This document shows, one piece after another, positions 1-6,711 of a DNA stretch of 8,654 nt. The DNA comes from Phycisphaerales bacterium (GTDB lineage Bacteria > Planctomycetota > Phycisphaerae > Phycisphaerales > UBA1924), in contig JARGNC010000023.1 in the NCBI GenBank assembly GCA_029212425.1, positions 1 to 8,654 on the forward strand, read 5' to 3'. The stretch's first letter is position 1. Each line of letters starts with the position of its first letter. Below the pieces are notes generated by a model. It was not told the origin of the DNA and searched no databases. It saw only the letters and a program-made list of their open reading frames with translations. Made by a program: the position numbers and the translations under genes.

Positions 1-121
1 CCATCGCACGATCCCCCGCACCCGCCATCGCGAGCTGCTCATCGCGCGGCTCATACCCCTCCCCCAACCGCTCCGCGATCGGACCACCCGCCCCCAGCAA
101 CATCTCGACATCGCGACTCAC
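1..121 (-). CDS. N-terminal fragment of a probable DinG/Rad3-like ATP-dependent helicase (cut by window edge)
   Basis: A frame opens with GTG at 121 and runs off the left edge, giving 40 codons. The peptide begins VSRDVEMLLGAGGPIAERLG and continues GEGYEPRDEQLAMAGAGDRA. A short 'LLG-GGPIA-RL' lead followed by 'Y-PR-EQL-MA' resembles the start of DinG-type (superfamily 2, XPD/Rad3-like) helicases, where this segment is the Q-like motif just before Walker A. DinG proteins unwind DNA or RNA-DNA hybrids and many carry an Fe-S cluster; none of those motifs lie inside the window. The GTG start overlaps the rsmG stop in the tetranucleotide GTGA, which suggests translational coupling and membership of the same operon. 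The call rests on about 40 residues, so the family is an inference; that the frame is coding is more secure. Confidence 0.55.
   Translation of the reverse strand, partial: MSRDVEMLLGAGGPIAERLGEGYEPRDEQLAMAGAGDRAM
118..121 (-). promoter_or_regulatory. GTGA stop/start overlap between rsmG and the helicase gene
   Basis: On the minus strand the rsmG stop TGA (120-118) overlaps a GTG start (121-119). A four-base overlap of this kind usually means the ribosome ending rsmG re-initiates on the next gene. No strong Shine-Dalgarno sequence is visible before the GTG. Confidence 0.5.
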
Positions 122-843
122 TTGTTCACAATCCCCAAAGGCATCCGCTTGGGTTCCCCATCCTTCCGAGGATACATCTTGGGAGTCGCCCGCTGCTTCT
201 CAAGCACCACCACCCGACCTGTAGGCGTCTCCACCGTGCCGATGTGATGCGTGTGCAGCATGTGCAGCGCCTTCTTCGCTTCCGCGACTTCCTCGTCCGC
301 CTTCTCACCCTTGGTCAGCACCACAAGCCCACCAATCTTCACCAGCGGAACCGTCAACTCCGCGATCATCGCGACCTTCCCCACCGCCCGCGCCATCGCC
401 GCATCGTACTGCTCTCTGTGCCCCCCTGTGTACCCCTGCAACACCTTCGTCCCCTTGTCCTGCCCAAGCCCCTCCGCCCGGCTATTGATCACCGACACAT
501 TCTTCAGCCCAAGCTTCTCAACAACCAACGAAAGAAACGCCGTCTTCTTCTTCGTTGCATCCACCAGCGTGAACTCAAATGTCGGCATCACAATCGCAAG
601 CGGGATCCCCGGAATCCCACCACCCGATCCAATATCAACAATCTTCCCGCTCTCCCCCATCTCCCGAAGCACAGGCACAAGCGTCAACGCATCAAACAGA
701 TGCCGCTCCCACGCGCTCTCCTCGTCTCGAATCGCCGTGAGATTCATCCGTGTGTTCATGGCCATCAGATGAGCAAGGTACAACCCCAGCTTCTCGATCT
801 CGCCTGGTTCAAAGCTGATCCCATACTCCCCGAACATCCCCAT
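118..843 (-). CDS. rsmG: 16S rRNA (guanine-527-N7)-methyltransferase RsmG (GidB)
   Basis: RsmG uses S-adenosylmethionine to methylate N7 of G527 in 16S rRNA, in the cytoplasm; its loss in other bacteria gives low-level streptomycin resistance. From ATG 843 the protein is 241 residues, close to the usual 205-240. Visible family signatures are MNLTAIRD near residues 33-40, RHLFDAL near 47-53, the SAM-binding loop VDIGSGGGIPGIP near 69-81, the acidic residue after strand 2 in LVDATKKK (D95), and the basic C-terminus TPKMYPRKDGEPKR near 219-232. The start is uncertain. The frame stays open upstream to a TTG at 1083, with an in-frame ATG at 978 and an AGAAGG sequence placed eight bases before an ATG at 837. 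Residues aligning with the N-terminus of E. coli RsmG begin at about 843/837, so I prefer that area. It follows rodA and is coupled to the downstream helicase gene. Confidence 0.93.
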   Translation of the reverse strand: MGMFGEYGISFEPGEIEKLGLYLAHLMAMNTRMNLTAIRDEESAWERHLFDALTLVPVLREMGESGKIVDIGSGGGIPGIPLAIVMPTFEFTLVDATKKKTAFLSLVVEKLGLKNVSVINSRAEGLGQDKGTKVLQGYTGGHREQYDAAMARAVGKVAMIAELTVPLVKIGGLVVLTKGEKADEEVAEAKKALHMLHTHHIGTVETPTGRVVVLEKQRATPKMYPRKDGEPKRMPLGIVNK

Positions 844-934
844 CACCTTCTCAGGACACGCGATCGGTTCCAATCCGTCACTCAGTGAAACCTCGACCTC
901 TTTCCGAGGAGCACCCGATCGATCACCCGACCCA

Positions 935-2254
935 TCAGCGCGTGACCGCCCTCCCCGAGAATCCCGCGGATCGCCCATACGGTCGTGTTGGTTGTTGGTA
1001 GTTGTCCGGCGGTCCATCATCATCAGCGTACTCAAAAGAAGCCCGGTAAGGCGGTCTGGGGCGGTGGAGCGCGACATTGACAATCAATCCCGTCATCACC
1101 CAACAAGTCAGTAGACTCGATCCGCCATAACTCACAAAGGGTAGGGTGATCCCGATGATCGGGAGCATCCCAAGATTCATCCCCACATTAATAATCACCT
1201 GAGCCGCGATAAAAGCCGGAATCCCCACCGCGATCATCCGACCAAGCGGGTCGCGACAACTCCCCGCAACCAACAACGCCCCCCCAATCCACATCACATA
1301 CAACCCCAGCACAAAGATCCCCCCAATCAACCCAAACCGATCCACCACCACCGCGAACACCATGTCGTTGTGATCCTCAGGAAGCGAGTTGTACCGCACA
1401 AGCGCCCGCGCCTGCGGATCACTAATCCCAGTCACCTGCCCCGCCCCGATCAGCGTCTGCGCCCGAGTGCTCTGATAGTTAATCCCATGCGAGTCCGAAT
1501 CATCCCCACGGAACTGCTTGACAATCCCCACTATCCGCGACTTCTGATGCGGCCGAAGCAACGGATACGCCGCCGGCGCCGCCATCGCAGCGCACAGAAC
1601 AATCAAAGTCAGGTGCCGCAGCCGAGCCCCCGCCGCGATCAGCATCGCAAACAACGCAGGCACAAACAAACTCGCCGTCCCCAAGTCAGGCTGCAGCGTA
1701 ATCAACGCCACTGGGACCGCCGCAATAATCCCAGGAACAACCAACCCACGAATCTTCCGATGCGCCGACCGATACCGCATATACCGCGCCACCAGTAGCA
1801 CAAACGCGATCTTCATCACTTCCGATGGCTGGAAGTCCGCAACCCCAAGATTGATCCACGCCTTCGCCCCATTCCGTGGAGTCACCAACCAACTCGGAAC
1901 CCCAGGAAGCATCAGAAACACCAACAACCCCAAACCCACCGCATACATCAACACCGAGAACATCCCGATGATCTTGTAGTGAGGCAGCGCAATCACCACA
2001 CAAGCCATCAACCCCACAATCAAAAACACCAACTGCTTGAGCGCCTCCGCCGCCATCGGATTGGTGCCCGATTCGCGCACACTCCCCTCCGCGACATCAA
2101 TCGAGTAAATCCCAATCAAGGTCAGCGCAAGCGACGCGATCAGCGTCAACCACGCCGCATTCATCACCTTCACCGCATCAAAGATCGAATGATCCCCCCA
2201 GCCCCCGCCACGGATCGCCCGAACCCAGATCGGATCACGCCCATACGCACTCAT
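935..2254 (-). CDS. rodA: SEDS-family peptidoglycan glycosyltransferase, RodA/FtsW type
   Basis: This 439-residue polytopic inner-membrane protein polymerises lipid II into glycan strands together with a class B PBP. Family hallmarks are NGAKAWINLG (128-137), FQPSEVMKIA (141-150), QPDLGTA (188-194), LPEDHNDMVF (291-300) and the strongly conserved C-terminal NVGMNLGMLPIIGITLPFVS (356-375) followed by YGGSS. D297 in HND sits where the catalytic Asp of SEDS proteins lies (usually written HTD). About ten hydrophobic segments are visible. A soluble N-terminus of about 30 residues precedes the first helix, and a hydrophilic, proline-rich tail of about 45 residues follows the last. The adjacent PBP2-like gene upstream, in mrdA-mrdB order, favours RodA over FtsW, but sequence alone does not settle this. 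The start is ATG 2254, sharing ATGA with the PBP2 stop, so the pair is probably translated together. The end overlaps the open rsmG frame. Confidence 0.92.
   Translation of the reverse strand: MSAYGRDPIWVRAIRGGGWGDHSIFDAVKVMNAAWLTLIASLALTLIGIYSIDVAEGSVRESGTNPMAAEALKQLVFLIVGLMACVVIALPHYKIIGMFSVLMYAVGLGLLVFLMLPGVPSWLVTPRNGAKAWINLGVADFQPSEVMKIAFVLLVARYMRYRSAHRKIRGLVVPGIIAAVPVALITLQPDLGTASLFVPALFAMLIAAGARLRHLTLIVLCAAMAAPAAYPLLRPHQKSRIVGIVKQFRGDDSDSHGINYQSTRAQTLIGAGQVTGISDPQARALVRYNSLPEDHNDMVFAVVVDRFGLIGGIFVLGLYVMWIGGALLVAGSCRDPLGRMIAVGIPAFIAAQVIINVGMNLGMLPIIGITLPFVSYGGSSLLTCWVMTGLIVNVALHRPRPPYRASFEYADDDGPPDNYQQPTRPYGRSAGFSGRAVTR
2251..2254 (-). promoter_or_regulatory. ATGA start/stop overlap coupling PBP2 and RodA
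   Basis: On the minus strand the RodA start ATG (2254-2252) overlaps the PBP2 stop TGA (2253-2251). This fits translational coupling and equal output of two proteins known to act as a 1:1 complex in other bacteria. Confidence 0.65.
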
Positions 2255-4632
2255 TGCGATCCCCCCGCATCGACAACATTCGCCCCAGCCAGATACCCCT
2301 CGCGCACAAGCGCATGCACAATCTGGTTGTTAATCGCACCCGATACCCTCGCCCCCGATCCACCATAATCCACCACCACCGCGATCGCATACTCAGGAGT
2401 CCCACCAGCACCAACAAGCGTCACATACCAACTGTGATCCCCCTCCCGGACCACCTCCTTCTCCATCGGCCCATCACCATCCGGATCAATCACCAACGGA
2501 GATGATGTCGCCGTCCCCGTCTTCCCCCACACATCAATCCCCTCCGCATTAAACACCGAATCCCGGACCGTCCCGTAGGTAATGTGCTCACCAGTCCCAT
2601 GCACAGGGTTATTCACCACCTCATGCAACCCATCAAGCGCCGCCCGCACCGACCACGCAGGGAGCCCAAGATTCCGAACCACAGGCATCTCACCAGTCCG
2701 GATCAAACTCGGCGCAATATCAAACCCACCACGCGCAAGCGTCGCAAAAGCATCCGCCGCATGCAACGGCGTCCAAGTCACAGGCCCCTGCCCGATCCCC
2801 ATCTGAATCGCATCCTCAGGTGAAATCGGAAGCGTCCCACCCTCACCATCAAACACACCAGTCGACCCAGCCCACGAAGTACCGATCCCCAAATCAATCG
2901 GCACACCAATCCCAAACATCGAGTACACATCCTTGATCCCATCAGGACCAAGCCGCTGACCAAGCGTAAAGAAAAACACATTCGACGACACCATCAACGC
3001 ATCCGCCCCATCCGGATGCCGACCCAACTGTTGGAAATGCGTCACCGCGCCGTTCGTCCTCTTAAAAATCCACGACCGCAAAATGTTCGGACGATCCGGA
3101 TACAGCGACCCCGTCGCCTCGATCCGCTCACCCTGCGCATACTTCCCAAGCTTCGCCGACCCAGTCAACACCAACGCCTTCGCCACAGAACCCGGCTGGT
3201 ACGGCTTGGCAATCGCACGATTCACATACGGAAAACGCTCATCACGAAACCGCTCCACCGCATCCTCACTCGTCAACCCCAACCGTCCCCAATCCCCATC
3301 CCGCGGCGCGACAGGCGTAGAAACCATCGCGAGCACCTCCCCCGTCGCGACCTCGAGCACCACCGCCGCCGCATCAAGCTCCGTCCCCACCGCCATGTAC
3401 TCGTTGTCATGCCAAGGCTGCACCCTCGTCAACCCCACCGCAGGATCAAGAATCGCACGGACCCTCGCCTGGAGCGACATATCAAGCGTCAAACGCACAT
3501 CCCGCCCAGGACTCGGAGAAACCTCAGTCACCCCGCGCGTCTGCAGATGCTCCGTCCGAACCCCACGCAGCCCACGCAGCTCGTGCTCCATCGCATACTC
3601 AATCCCCGTATGCCCTACCCGATCCTGATCCGTATACCGACCACGATCCACCCCATCAGCCATCACCGCACGCTCACGCAAAGACTCGTCCGATTCGATC
3701 GCATCGCGCCTCCGATCAGCATCCTCTCGGAACACCCGATCCCGCACACTCCCAAGCACCAATGATCCAAGATCATCCACATCAACACGCACCGTCGAGT
3801 CATCCCGCAAAGGCAACGGGAAAGTTGACCGATCCAGAATCACCGTCTCTGATTCAAACGGATAGACCCGCCGAGTGTTGTCCGTCACCGACATCCCCGG
3901 AAACAACGGGATCATCTCATCAAGCGCTTCGTTCCCACCCGCGACATAACTCATCGCAGGCACCTCCCGCACCATCGTCCGCATCAGATCAAACCCCACC
4001 GAATCGCTCACCCCTTCAACAATCGCATGCGGAATCGTCTGCTCCCGAATCTTCGACGACGAGTTCTTCACAAACCGCGCGAGGTCCTCATCAGTGACCG
4101 CATACCCCTTCCGCTCGCGTGCCTCGACCTCATTGCGAACCCGCGCCTCAACAATCGACCGATGCTGCCGCTCAATCTTCTCAACAATCTCGTCCCGCTT
4201 TGCCAGCAGCTCATCGAGCTCGATCTTCGTGTACGCCGCGATCGTCCGCATCGACGCATCGACATGCTTCTGATAGATCAGCCGATAGTTCGCAACAATC
4301 GCATCCCGCTCGGTATCTGAGTACAAATCCCACCGATCCTTGTGCGCCCTGCGTGCATACCGCCTCGCCCGCGCCGACGCCCACTCCCCGCTGAGCACCG
4401 AGTACTCAACCGCGACATCATAACTCGCCTGGTCATACGCCAGCACCCGCCCCGTCCGATCCAGCACCCGCCCCCTCGTCGTGGGGAGCCAGGTCCGCCG
4501 AATGAGCCTCGACTCAGCAAGCTCCCGCGACGCCTCCCCCTCCACAACCGTCATCCAAGACATCCGCACAAACAAGCCGGCAAAGCCAACACACACCGCA
4601 AGCATGAGCAAAATCAGCCGCCGATGAAACAT
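2251..4632 (-). CDS. mrdA: Class B penicillin-binding protein, PBP2/MrdA type (peptidoglycan D,D-transpeptidase)
   Basis: This enzyme cross-links peptidoglycan stem peptides on the outer face of the inner membrane and is the target of beta-lactams. From ATG 4632 it has 793 residues: a short basic cytoplasmic start (MFHRRL), one membrane anchor at about 5-27, the PBP dimerisation-domain signature TRGRVLDRTG (52-61), a long charged helical region (about 80-200), a second conserved piece TGIEYAMEHELRG (342-354), and the transpeptidase domain from about 420. All three catalytic motifs are present: SVAK (482-485, nucleophile S482 in PGSVAK), SSN (549-551) and KTG (704-706). It is about 160 residues longer than E. 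coli PBP2 (633), and the excess lies before the catalytic domain. Alternative starts are ATG 4662 and TTG 4692; I chose 4632 because a short basic lead before the anchor is typical. The downstream rodA is its expected partner. No mreC or mreD is next to it. Confidence 0.93.
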   Translation of the reverse strand: MFHRRLILLMLAVCVGFAGLFVRMSWMTVVEGEASRELAESRLIRRTWLPTTRGRVLDRTGRVLAYDQASYDVAVEYSVLSGEWASARARRYARRAHKDRWDLYSDTERDAIVANYRLIYQKHVDASMRTIAAYTKIELDELLAKRDEIVEKIERQHRSIVEARVRNEVEARERKGYAVTDEDLARFVKNSSSKIREQTIPHAIVEGVSDSVGFDLMRTMVREVPAMSYVAGGNEALDEMIPLFPGMSVTDNTRRVYPFESETVILDRSTFPLPLRDDSTVRVDVDDLGSLVLGSVRDRVFREDADRRRDAIESDESLRERAVMADGVDRGRYTDQDRVGHTGIEYAMEHELRGLRGVRTEHLQTRGVTEVSPSPGRDVRLTLDMSLQARVRAILDPAVGLTRVQPWHDNEYMAVGTELDAAAVVLEVATGEVLAMVSTPVAPRDGDWGRLGLTSEDAVERFRDERFPYVNRAIAKPYQPGSVAKALVLTGSAKLGKYAQGERIEATGSLYPDRPNILRSWIFKRTNGAVTHFQQLGRHPDGADALMVSSNVFFFTLGQRLGPDGIKDVYSMFGIGVPIDLGIGTSWAGSTGVFDGEGGTLPISPEDAIQMGIGQGPVTWTPLHAADAFATLARGGFDIAPSLIRTGEMPVVRNLGLPAWSVRAALDGLHEVVNNPVHGTGEHITYGTVRDSVFNAEGIDVWGKTGTATSSPLVIDPDGDGPMEKEVVREGDHSWYVTLVGAGGTPEYAIAVVVDYGGSGARVSGAINNQIVHALVREGYLAGANVVDAGGSQ

Positions 4633-4761
4633 ACTCGGAATGTATTTCGATACACGAACCATCAACACCGCCAACCAGACCCAAATGCACAACCACGGCC
4701 CACACCATGGTACACAATCGGCCCGTTCAACAGTTCAGGATCAACTTCCAGCAAATCCCAT
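4633..4761 (-). other. Intergenic spacer between folE2 and the PBP2 gene
   Basis: About 130 bases separate the folE2 stop from the preferred PBP2 start; only about 70 do if TTG 4692 is used. I see no strong hairpin followed by T residues, so readthrough from folE2 is possible. TTGAAC occurs on the minus strand near 4728 but has no good -10 partner. An 8-base palindrome, ACCATGGT, lies at 4704-4711. No promoter can be assigned with confidence. Confidence 0.3.
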
Positions 4762-5622
4762 TCACGCAGGATTCACCCGTTTATCCCGCTCGATCTCCGC
4801 ATACGCATTATGCGAATGGATCGACTCAAAGTTCTCCGACGAGATCGCGTACTGAACAACCCGATCATCCTCATTGAGACCCAGCGCAAGATCCCGAATG
4901 ATGTCTTCGACAAACTTCGGATTCTCAAACGCCTTCTCGGTCACATATTTCTCATCAGGACGCTTGAGCACCGCGTACACCGGATGACTCGCCGCCCCTT
5001 CAAGGTGCTCAACCAGATCCTCGATCCACATGAACCCCTCCGTCCGCACCGCCGCCGCGATGCGGCACCGCTGGTTGTGCGCCCCATACTCCGAGATCTC
5101 CTTCGAGCAAGGACACAAGCTCGTCGCCGGAGCCGCGACAGTCATCACGAAATCCTCGTGCGAGTTCGCCGTGCACTCAAACTTCACCTCATAGTTCATC
5201 AACCCCTTCTGACCGGTCACCGGCGCGGGTTTCTCGATGAAGTAGGTAAACGACGCTTCAAAGTGCGCGTTGCTCGCGTTGAGCCGCTCCTTGATCGCCT
5301 TGGTGATCCCCGGAATATCCTCAGGACGGAATGGCGAGCACTGATGCTCATTCAAAACCTCAAGGAACCGCGACATGTGCGTCCCCTTCTTCTCCTGAGG
5401 CAGCGACACATACATATTAATCGTCGCCACTGCGGTCTGCTCCCCACCATCCCGCGTCGCAAGACGCATCGGATACACAACCTCTTTCACCCCCACACGA
5501 TCAATCGCGACCATCCGATTATCCGAGTTCCCCTGCACGTCAGGCATCCCCGCCGCGTTCGTCTCCGCATGTCCAGAAGTCTCGTGCTGACAATCAGTTG
5601 AGCAAGTCAATGGCAACTCCAT
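4762..5622 (-). CDS. folE2: GTP cyclohydrolase IB, FolE2 (GCYH-IB)
   Basis: FolE2 converts GTP to 7,8-dihydroneopterin triphosphate, the first step to tetrahydrofolate and also to preQ0/queuosine; it is a cytosolic metalloenzyme unrelated in sequence to FolE. From ATG 5622 the protein has 286 residues. Signatures are MPDVQ (26-30), DRVGVKEV near 41-48, KGTHMSRF (79-86), SLCPCSK (168-174) and YGAHNQR (179-185). C170, H182 and E224 are spaced exactly like the Cys147, His159 and Glu201 metal ligands I recall for the Neisseria gonorrhoeae enzyme, so the active site looks intact. The frame extends to TTG 5637, but ATG 5622 is the better start; neither has a strong Shine-Dalgarno. Codon use looks richer in C-ending two-fold codons than in its neighbours, perhaps reflecting expression level. 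FolE2 is often expressed under zinc limitation by Zur, but I see no recognisable Zur box upstream. Confidence 0.95.
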   Translation of the reverse strand: MELPLTCSTDCQHETSGHAETNAAGMPDVQGNSDNRMVAIDRVGVKEVVYPMRLATRDGGEQTAVATINMYVSLPQEKKGTHMSRFLEVLNEHQCSPFRPEDIPGITKAIKERLNASNAHFEASFTYFIEKPAPVTGQKGLMNYEVKFECTANSHEDFVMTVAAPATSLCPCSKEISEYGAHNQRCRIAAAVRTEGFMWIEDLVEHLEGAASHPVYAVLKRPDEKYVTEKAFENPKFVEDIIRDLALGLNEDDRVVQYAISSENFESIHSHNAYAEIERDKRVNPA

Positions 5623-5750
5623 TTCTCGAGGTTTCAAAAGTGTAAATCTATCCCAATACTAGACAGACCCACCACACAAAACCTTCCTTGGAATGCTTCT
5701 ATTCCCACCAAATCCCCTGTTCTCACCCCCCAACCCTCAACAAACACGCC
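5623..5750 (-). promoter_or_regulatory. folE2 upstream region, possible promoter
   Basis: This 128-base gap between the membrane-protein stop and the folE2 start is more AT-rich near folE2 (about 5634-5665). On the minus strand TAGTAT (near 5662) and TAGATT (near 5651) could be -10 elements, but neither has a good TTGACA-like -35 at 16-18 bases. A short inverted repeat, GGAAT-GCTTCT-ATTCC, lies at 5690-5705 without a T tract directly after it. A promoter is expected here from layout; the exact site cannot be fixed by eye. Confidence 0.3.
5690..5705. repeat. Short inverted repeat between the membrane protein gene and folE2
   Basis: GGAAT and ATTCC arms of five bases flank a six-base loop. On the minus strand it lies after the membrane-protein stop and before folE2. 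It is too weak and lacks an adjacent T run for a confident terminator call; it could be an operator half-site pair or chance. Confidence 0.25.
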
Positions 5751-6653
5751 TCACCCGCGCGCCGCCTGCACCTGCTGCCGAGCCACAGACGATTCCACCC
5801 AAGAGAACCCAACAGGAGTCCCGATCAACGCACCACCAACCCAAGCGAGCGAAGACATCATCATCCACCCAGGCGCTTCACCAAGCGCCAACGCATGAAG
5901 CACCTTCCCACTCCCAGGCATCACCATCGTCAACACAGGACCAATCACCGCGCCCAGCATCACCCCAACCATCACAGGCACCAAAGACAAATCCGCCTCA
6001 CCGCTCCGCTCATGCTTCAACGAATGGTTCTTCAGCACCATCCCACCAAACACACCAGCAAGACACGCACCGATAAACCCGCCCCACACCGCTTGTCCCG
6101 ACAAATCGTTCTGCACCTGCAACCACACCAACAGCATCGACACCCCAACCCCGATCCCCACCAACATCAAACTCGGTCCAGCCGCCCCACCAATCCGCTT
6201 GACAACCTCACCATCAACCCGCACGCATTCATCATGCTCACCCCCACGACCACGACCGCTCGCTTTGCTCAACATCACCAGCCCCACCAACGCGAGCACC
6301 AACGCCACCGCCCCCTCAGCAGCAAGCATCACAAGCGAGCCCGATCCCGGAGCACCTCGCAACGCCTCACCGACCTGCCCCGCCCCCCAAGCGCCCCACG
6401 CCACAACCAATCCCATATTCAAAACACCCTCGCGCAGCGACACCGCTTTGGTCGCGATGATCCCACCAATCATCGCAAGAAAGAACACAGCTATCAGCGC
6501 GAACAACCCACCCACAAGCGAATCAGAAACAAACGCCGTCGCATGCGCGGACCCATCCCCGCCGCGCAGCGAGCCCATCAGCCCCCCCGCGATCGGACCC
6601 AACACACACAATGACACAACACGCACGATCCAGATCCAGACAGCATTCTTCAT
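5751..6653 (-). CDS. Polytopic membrane protein of unknown function
   Basis: I do not recognise this 300-residue protein. It starts at ATG 6653, with GGTGGT just upstream, and is mostly hydrophobic, Gly/Val/Ala/Met-rich. I count about eight possible membrane segments, near 7-28, 46-67, 76-95, 106-128, 159-180, 187-206, 223-245 and 264-286. A charged loop at about 130-155 (SGRGRGGEHDECVRV) divides two groups of four. Within the halves, GGIIATKAVSLRE (63-75) and GGMVLKNHSLKHE (203-215) look alike and sit at similar places, hinting at an internal duplication. No catalytic or transporter motif stands out. It is transcribed divergently from the plus-strand membrane protein, 58 bases away, and lies 128 bases upstream of folE2. 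The strong coding character and lack of frame breaks make it a real gene; function is open. Confidence 0.8.
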   Translation of the reverse strand: MKNAVWIWIVRVVSLCVLGPIAGGLMGSLRGGDGSAHATAFVSDSLVGGLFALIAVFFLAMIGGIIATKAVSLREGVLNMGLVVAWGAWGAGQVGEALRGAPGSGSLVMLAAEGAVALVLALVGLVMLSKASGRGRGGEHDECVRVDGEVVKRIGGAAGPSLMLVGIGVGVSMLLVWLQVQNDLSGQAVWGGFIGACLAGVFGGMVLKNHSLKHERSGEADLSLVPVMVGVMLGAVIGPVLTMVMPGSGKVLHALALGEAPGWMMMSSLAWVGGALIGTPVGFSWVESSVARQQVQAARG

Positions 6654-6711
6654 ACCACCATCATCCGCTCATAAACGCGCCAAAGCAACCACGATCGTGT
6701 AGCATCAACAC
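6654..6711. promoter_or_regulatory. Divergent promoter region with palindrome CACGATCGTG
   Basis: Only 58 bases separate two divergent starts, so both promoters must overlap here or lie inside the genes. A perfect 10-base palindrome, CACGATCGTG, spans 6690-6699. Directly after it TAGCAT (6700-6705) could be a -10 element for the plus-strand gene, which would place transcription start at about the ATG (6712) and give a nearly leaderless message; no good -35 is seen. The palindrome abutting the -10 is where a repressor could act on both genes. The sequence is observed; the role is inferred. Confidence 0.35.

Noticed and set aside
3562..3579. Tandem CCACGCAGC direct repeat
   Set aside because: Two copies within the PBP2 gene encoding LRG-LRG; in-frame coding sequence explains it.
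3016..3765. A plus-strand frame opposite the PBP2 gene
   Set aside because: It covers the transpeptidase and upstream domains of an intact gene and encodes only Arg/Pro-rich sequence.
4704..4711. ACCATGGT palindrome as an operator
   Set aside because: Eight-base palindromes occur often by chance, and there is no promoter nearby to link it to.
4342..5601. A long plus-strand open frame (419 codons) antisense to the PBP2 and folE2 genes
   Set aside because: It spans two well-supported genes and their spacer, its product is Arg/His/Pro-rich with no domain, and it is explained by the C-rich strand, which lacks stop codons in several frames.
5690..5705. Inverted repeat as a Rho-independent terminator
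   Set aside because: The stem is only five base pairs, AT-containing, and not followed directly by a T tract.
5688..6614. A plus-strand Arg/His/Pro/Gln-rich frame (308 codons) opposite the minus membrane protein
   Set aside because: The composition is an antisense shadow of hydrophobic codons; no domain is visible, and the minus frame has plausible membrane helices and a good ATG.
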